Origin: Chryseobacterium arthrosphaerae
Lineage (GTDB): Bacteria > Bacteroidota > Bacteroidia > Flavobacteriales > Weeksellaceae
DNA: 64,000 nucleotides
Direction: 5' to 3'
Assembly: GCF_001684965.1 (NCBI RefSeq)
Contig: NZ_MAYG01000001.1
Span: forward strand, 372,001-436,000
The position numbers and the translations under genes are program-made. Numbering within the stretch: the first letter of the stretch is position 1; each line of letters opens with the position of its first letter. Below, one piece after another: positions 60,486-64,000 of the stretch. The notes beneath the pieces are model-generated. The model was given only the letters and a program-made list of their open reading frames with translations. It did no database searches and was not told the origin of the DNA.

Positions 60486-61124
60486 ATGCAGGATACCATA
60501 CTTTCTTCAGAATTTTCATCTTCACCGGACCTTGTGGAAAAGCTGTACCGGAACGGGATAACGAAAAATTATAGGGAAGGAGATCTCATTTTGGATGAAA
60601 ATGCCTCTATCCGTTCCATTCCTATTGTAATGAAGGGGATGATCAAAGTGATCAGAACTGAAGAAGATGGCAGAGAGATCCTGCTGTATTATATCAAAGC
60701 CGGGGAGAGCTGCATCATGTCTTTTCTGGGTGGGATGCACAATGAAAAAAGTATCGTAAAAGCCGAAGTAGAAGAAGATGCCGAAATCCTTTTTTTACCG
60801 GTAGATAAAGTCTCCCTGTTCATCAAAGAACATCCGGAATGGCTGGATTATATTTTCAGACTTTACCATAAGCGGTTTGAAGAATTGCTGGATATCATCA
60901 ATGCCATTGCCTTCAAAAAAGTAGACGAAAGGCTCCTGAACCTTCTTCATAAAAAATCAGAACTTACGCATTCAGATACGATCCATACTACCCATGAACA
61001 GCTTGCCAATGAGCTGGGAACAGCCAGAGTGGTGGTGTCCAGACTACTCAAACAGCTTGAAGAAGATGGAAAAGTAAAACTTGGCAGAAATAAGATAGCC
61101 CTTCTGAAGACCTCAGATAAGTAA
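60486..61124 (+). CDS. Crp/Fnr family transcriptional regulator
   Basis: A 212-residue regulator with a cyclic-nucleotide-binding-type beta roll (MKGMIKVIRTEEDGREILLYYIKAGESCIMSFLGG) and a C-terminal winged helix (THEQLANELGTARVVVSRLLKQLEEDGKVKLGRNKIAL). The Fnr-type N-terminal Cys cluster is absent, so it is not an iron-sulfur oxygen sensor. It is 19 nt from the hexosaminidase stop and may be read through from it. A 21-bp sequence shared by the promoters of the TauE/SafE gene just downstream and of the MBL-fold gene is the likely binding site. The effector may be a sulfur compound; that is inference from the neighbours. Confidence 0.9.
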   Translation: MQDTILSSEFSSSPDLVEKLYRNGITKNYREGDLILDENASIRSIPIVMKGMIKVIRTEEDGREILLYYIKAGESCIMSFLGGMHNEKSIVKAEVEEDAEILFLPVDKVSLFIKEHPEWLDYIFRLYHKRFEELLDIINAIAFKKVDERLLNLLHKKSELTHSDTIHTTHEQLANELGTARVVVSRLLKQLEEDGKVKLGRNKIALLKTSDK

Positions 61125-61141
61125 TTAAAAAATATCCGTTC

Positions 61142-61186
61142 TGTAACAAAAGTAGCTGTAGATCTTCCCGGACAATCCCATTTTTG
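61142..61186 (+). promoter_or_regulatory. Candidate operator/promoter of the TauE/SafE gene
   Basis: TGTAACAAAAGTAGCTGTAG(A) at 61142-61162 followed by the TTTG core of a CATTTTTG -7 element at 61179-61186. The 21 bases recur exactly at 63179-63199 at the same spacing (37 nt from start to start of the -7 element). Confidence 0.7.
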
Positions 61187-61209
61187 CATCATTGTTTAAA
61201 TGATAAAAA

Positions 61210-61998
61210 ATGGAAATCTTAGGCTATGCAGCATCGGTTTTAATAGGGATCTCTCTCGGTTTAATCGGAGGTGGGGGAAGTATACTTACAGTTCCCGTAC
61301 TGGTTTATTTATTTGGATTTGATGCATTGATTGCCACGGAATATTCACTTTTTATCGTAGGGATCAGCAGTCTTGTCGGTTCTGTGTCTTATTTTAAAAA
61401 AGGATTAGTCAATCTTAAAATGGCTCTCCTCTTCGGACTTCCTTCCATTATTTCAATTTTCCTGACCAGAATGTATCTGCTGCCTCTCATCCCCGATGTA
61501 CTCATGAGTGTAAAGGGCCTTACATTCACCAAAAACATTTTCCTGCTACTGGTTTTTGCAGGCCTGATGATCCTGGCTTCTTATAAAATGATCAGAAATA
61601 CAGTAAAGGTGGGTATTCCTGATGAAGAAAATACTTTGCTGGCAATGGGACAGGGTTCAATAGTAGGGGTTTTAACAGGGCTCGTGGGTGCTGGAGGAGG
61701 TTTTATGATCATTCCGGCGTTGGTCAACCTCTTAAAAATTCCTATGAAAACAGCGGTCGGAACTTCTTTGGTGATTATTTCCTTTAATTCTCTTATTGGT
61801 TTCATAGCTTCCGCAGAAACGGAAAAAACGGATTGGAAGATACTGATCTCCATTGCCGCTATCGCCGTTGCCGGAATAATGATAGGCACCCATTTATCAA
61901 AGAAAATAGATGGTAAGAAACTGAAACCTGTATTTGGATGGTTTATTCTGATAATGGGAATTTATATTATTGGGAAAGAAGTCCGCCATCTGTTTTAA
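61210..61998 (+). CDS. TauE/SafE family sulfite exporter-like permease
   Basis: A 262-residue membrane protein with about eight hydrophobic spans in two repeated halves. Each half opens with the family motif: ISLGLIGGGGSILTVPVLVYL near the start and GVLTGLVGAGGGFMIIPALV in the middle. TauE/SafE members are held to export sulfite, sulfoacetate or related anions. The regulator gene upstream, the MBL-fold gene nearby and the shared operator support a role in clearing sulfur oxidation products. The predicted operator begins 68 nt before its ATG. Confidence 0.9.
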   Translation: MEILGYAASVLIGISLGLIGGGGSILTVPVLVYLFGFDALIATEYSLFIVGISSLVGSVSYFKKGLVNLKMALLFGLPSIISIFLTRMYLLPLIPDVLMSVKGLTFTKNIFLLLVFAGLMILASYKMIRNTVKVGIPDEENTLLAMGQGSIVGVLTGLVGAGGGFMIIPALVNLLKIPMKTAVGTSLVIISFNSLIGFIASAETEKTDWKILISIAAIAVAGIMIGTHLSKKIDGKKLKPVFGWFILIMGIYIIGKEVRHLF

Positions 61999-62061
61999 AT
62001 TACAGTGTGTGCACTTCATAATATATAATGGATATTTATTCTTTTGATACTGATAAAAAGG

Positions 62062-63102
62062 TTATTTATTTTCTTTCATCGCTTTTTTCTCAGCATCCAG
62101 AAATTGATATACCGGAAAGCTATTTCCCTGACTGGTCAGTGCAATAATACAGCTGTTATTTTTCATATCCCGCCACATGACACTCCTGAAGCCATCTACT
62201 CCGCCTGTATGCATGGTTGTATTCTCAGAGACATACCAACCAAAAGCATACTCACTCCGTTTTCCGTCTTTTAAAACGGGCAGTTCATACATGATTTTAG
62301 AATTCTCTTCATTCAACAGCAGATGTTTCCTTAATGCCTGATCAAACTTGTAAAGATCCCATGGGGTAGAATAGATGCTGCCATCACCTGTTGTCAGAAG
62401 ATCATAATCATCAGGCTTTTTATTGGCGTCATAACCTTTAGCCCTGTAAGAGTGTGGAATAGTTTCGGAATCATAAACAAAGGAATGTTCCATTTTCAAA
62501 GGATTAAAAATTCTGTTTTGCATGAATCTGCGGTATGATTGTCCTGATAGAGTCTCTATAATTCTTCCCAGTACGATATACCCGCTATTGCTATACTCAA
62601 ACTTACTTCCGGAAGGGAATTTTAATCCGGGCTGCTTTTTCAGGAAGTTCAGCACATCATCATTGGTAATCTTAGACTTCAGGATCAATATGTTTTCATA
62701 ATCTGCCAGACCGGATGTATGGGTAAGTAGCTGCCGGATACTGATATTTTGTGCATAGGCAGGAAGATCAGGAACATAGAGGCTTGCTTTGTCGTCATAT
62801 GACAACAGATGTTCCTGCTGTAGAAGCATAATTCCTACAGCAGTAAAAGGCTTGCTGATAGATGCAATGCAAAAGGGTGTGTTTTCCGTTAAAACGGTCT
62901 TCTTTTCAAAATTTTTGTAACCCAATGCTGTATCACAGACTACTTTACCTTCCTTTACAATAAGAACAGTTCCGTTAAATTTTCCTTTATTATAATAATC
63001 AATGACAATACCTGCCTCCGATTTCTTGCAGGAGAATAGACTTAACAGAATAAGGCTGGAAGTAAATAGTAATCTGACCATGATTTTAGATTTTATATTC
63101 AA
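62062..63102 (-). CDS. Serine hydrolase, beta-lactamase class C/PBP-like, lipoprotein
   Basis: A 346-residue serine hydrolase with a typical lipoprotein signal (LILLSLFSCKKSE). The SxxK nucleophile motif is visible in IASISKPFTAVG and the second motif Y-S-N in FEYSNSGYIVLG; a third HTGG-like motif follows near the end (MHTGGVDGFRS). It belongs to the class C beta-lactamase/DD-peptidase/esterase superfamily, in which most Bacteroidota members are uncharacterised. It sits on the minus strand between the TauE/SafE and MBL-fold genes and its own promoter region carries no copy of their shared motif on its strand. Confidence 0.88.
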   Translation of the reverse strand: MNIKSKIMVRLLFTSSLILLSLFSCKKSEAGIVIDYYNKGKFNGTVLIVKEGKVVCDTALGYKNFEKKTVLTENTPFCIASISKPFTAVGIMLLQQEHLLSYDDKASLYVPDLPAYAQNISIRQLLTHTSGLADYENILILKSKITNDDVLNFLKKQPGLKFPSGSKFEYSNSGYIVLGRIIETLSGQSYRRFMQNRIFNPLKMEHSFVYDSETIPHSYRAKGYDANKKPDDYDLLTTGDGSIYSTPWDLYKFDQALRKHLLLNEENSKIMYELPVLKDGKRSEYAFGWYVSENTTMHTGGVDGFRSVMWRDMKNNSCIIALTSQGNSFPVYQFLDAEKKAMKENK

Positions 63103-63178
63103 TAAGTCAGGTAGATAGGCTGAAAGTTACATCAAGAATCGGCTGATATTGCAATTTTTTAATCTTCTCCAATCTTTA

Positions 63179-63223
63179 TGTAACAAAAGTAGCTGTAGAG
63201 GAAAAAATAAAGGAGGAGATTTG
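63179..63223 (+). promoter_or_regulatory. Candidate operator/promoter of the MBL-fold gene
   Basis: The same 21 bases as at 61142-61162 (63179-63199), followed by GAGATTTG (63216-63223), whose A and TTTG keep the -7 element positions. The spacing equals that of the TauE/SafE promoter. Confidence 0.7.
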
Positions 63224-63289
63224 TAACAGATAACAGGAAAATTGTTTAGAACAGCAAAAAGTTAAACCATTTCAAATAAAAAAAGTAAA

Positions 63290-64000
63290 ATGAAAATAGA
63301 ACAGATTTATACAGGATGTCTTGCGCAGGGAGCTTATTACATCACTTCAGCCGGCGAAGCGGCAATCATTGATCCGTTGCGGGAAACCCAGCCTTATATT
63401 GAGAGACTGGAAGAAGAAAACGTACAGCTGAAATACATTTTTGAAACCCATTTTCATGCAGATTTTGTCAGCGGGCATCTTGATTTAAGCAGAAAAACCC
63501 ATGCTCCGATAGTTTACGGGCCTACAGCAAATCCCGAATTTGAAGCCATCATTGCAGCAGACGGTCAGTTGTTTAAAGTAGGCGATATTAAAATTAAGGT
63601 CCTTCATACACCAGGACATACGCTCGAAAGTACCTGTTACCTTCTGATTGATGAAAATGGAGCGGAAACAGCCCTTTTCAGTGGGGACACTTTATTCCTT
63701 GGTGATGTGGGACGTCCGGATCTTGCCCAGAAAGGAGCTCAGATGACTCAGGAAGAACTTGCAGGGTTGCTTTATGAAAGTCTACATCATAAAATCCTGC
63801 CTTTGCATGATGATATTACCGTATATCCCGCTCATGGAGCCGGTTCTGCCTGTGGTAAAAATATGCAGAAAGAAACAGTAGATACATTGGGAAACCAGAA
63901 GAAAACCAATTATGCCCTAAACCAAAAAGATAAAGAGAGCTTCATAAAAGAAGTTACGGACGGGCTTTTGCCGCCACCTGCTTACTTCGGAATGAATGTG
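63290..64000 (+). CDS. MBL-fold metallo-hydrolase, persulfide-dioxygenase-like (3' end outside window)
   Basis: 237 residues are visible, open to the window edge. The start MKIEQIYTGCLAQGAYYI is followed by the metal motif THFHADFVSGH (an HxHxDxxxGH form), HTPGHT with the fourth His, FSGDTLFLGDVGRPD with the bridging Asp, and YPAHGAGSACG with the last His. The GRPDL and GAGSxCG signatures match persulfide dioxygenase (ETHE1/Blh/CstB) enzymes, which turn glutathione or other persulfides into sulfite. Some relatives carry a C-terminal rhodanese domain, which may lie past the edge. The operator shared with the TauE/SafE gene suggests sulfite made here is exported by it. Confidence 0.85.
   Translation, partial: MKIEQIYTGCLAQGAYYITSAGEAAIIDPLRETQPYIERLEEENVQLKYIFETHFHADFVSGHLDLSRKTHAPIVYGPTANPEFEAIIAADGQLFKVGDIKIKVLHTPGHTLESTCYLLIDENGAETALFSGDTLFLGDVGRPDLAQKGAQMTQEELAGLLYESLHHKILPLHDDITVYPAHGAGSACGKNMQKETVDTLGNQKKTNYALNQKDKESFIKEVTDGLLPPPAYFGMNV

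Overview
The window reads as chromosomal DNA of a Flavobacteriia member, most like Chryseobacterium and relatives in the Weeksellaceae. The reasons are AT-rich DNA, Bacteroidota-type promoters (TTG and TAnnTTTG) in front of several genes, ten secreted proteins with type IX secretion (T9SS) sorting domains of type A or B, and a housekeeping block typical of the class (ftsX, DUF3098, uppP, truB, a beta-barrel gene, rluF). No tRNA, rRNA, CRISPR array, transposase or prophage gene was recognised.

Layout. 1-7.0 kb: three tandem T9SS type B proteins, the first cut by the window edge, the next two with choice-of-anchor L domains. 7.1-12.1 kb: rsmA facing the cell-division, envelope and RNA-modification operon. 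12.3-15.4 kb: a secreted beta-propeller protein, a helix-hairpin-helix repeat protein and a MerR regulator. 15.6-22.1 kb: a free-standing propeptide gene and two tandem HExxH metalloproteases that share a 407-bp identical tract. 22.2-27.4 kb: an AraC regulator, ccoG, an SMP-30-type protein and a DbpA-like helicase. 27.9-32.3 kb: a two-gene type III restriction-modification system whose methylase has an AT-rich central recognition region. 32.5-34.3 kb: rpsA with a textbook promoter. 34.6-39.2 kb: three vWA-like T9SS paralogues with near-identical ends and divergent middles. 39.4-47.5 kb: an M36 peptidase, a DMT exporter, an alpha/beta hydrolase, a DUF3592 protein, a divergent MFS/AraC pair and an SRPBCC protein. 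47.6-52.6 kb: rplS, a purple-acid-phosphatase-like T9SS protein and a YwqK-like repeat protein. 53.0-56.4 kb: the two subunits of a 3-oxoacid CoA-transferase, separated by an ABC exporter on the other strand. 57.1-60.5 kb: a DUF4197 protein and a GH20 hexosaminidase. 60.5-64.0 kb: a Crp/Fnr regulator, a TauE/SafE exporter, a class C serine hydrolase and an MBL-fold hydrolase cut by the window edge.

The main themes are secreted degradative or adhesive proteins and repeated gene copying with exchange of ends. The most testable regulatory find is a 21-bp sequence shared exactly by the promoters of the TauE/SafE gene and the MBL-fold gene, at the same distance from the TTTG core. It is a good candidate operator for the adjacent Crp/Fnr regulator and suggests a small sulfur-handling regulon. 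The best candidates for undescribed biology are the vWA-like cassette, the metalloprotease/propeptide array and the SKICH-like modules of the phosphatase. Percentages and alignments given here were counted by eye.
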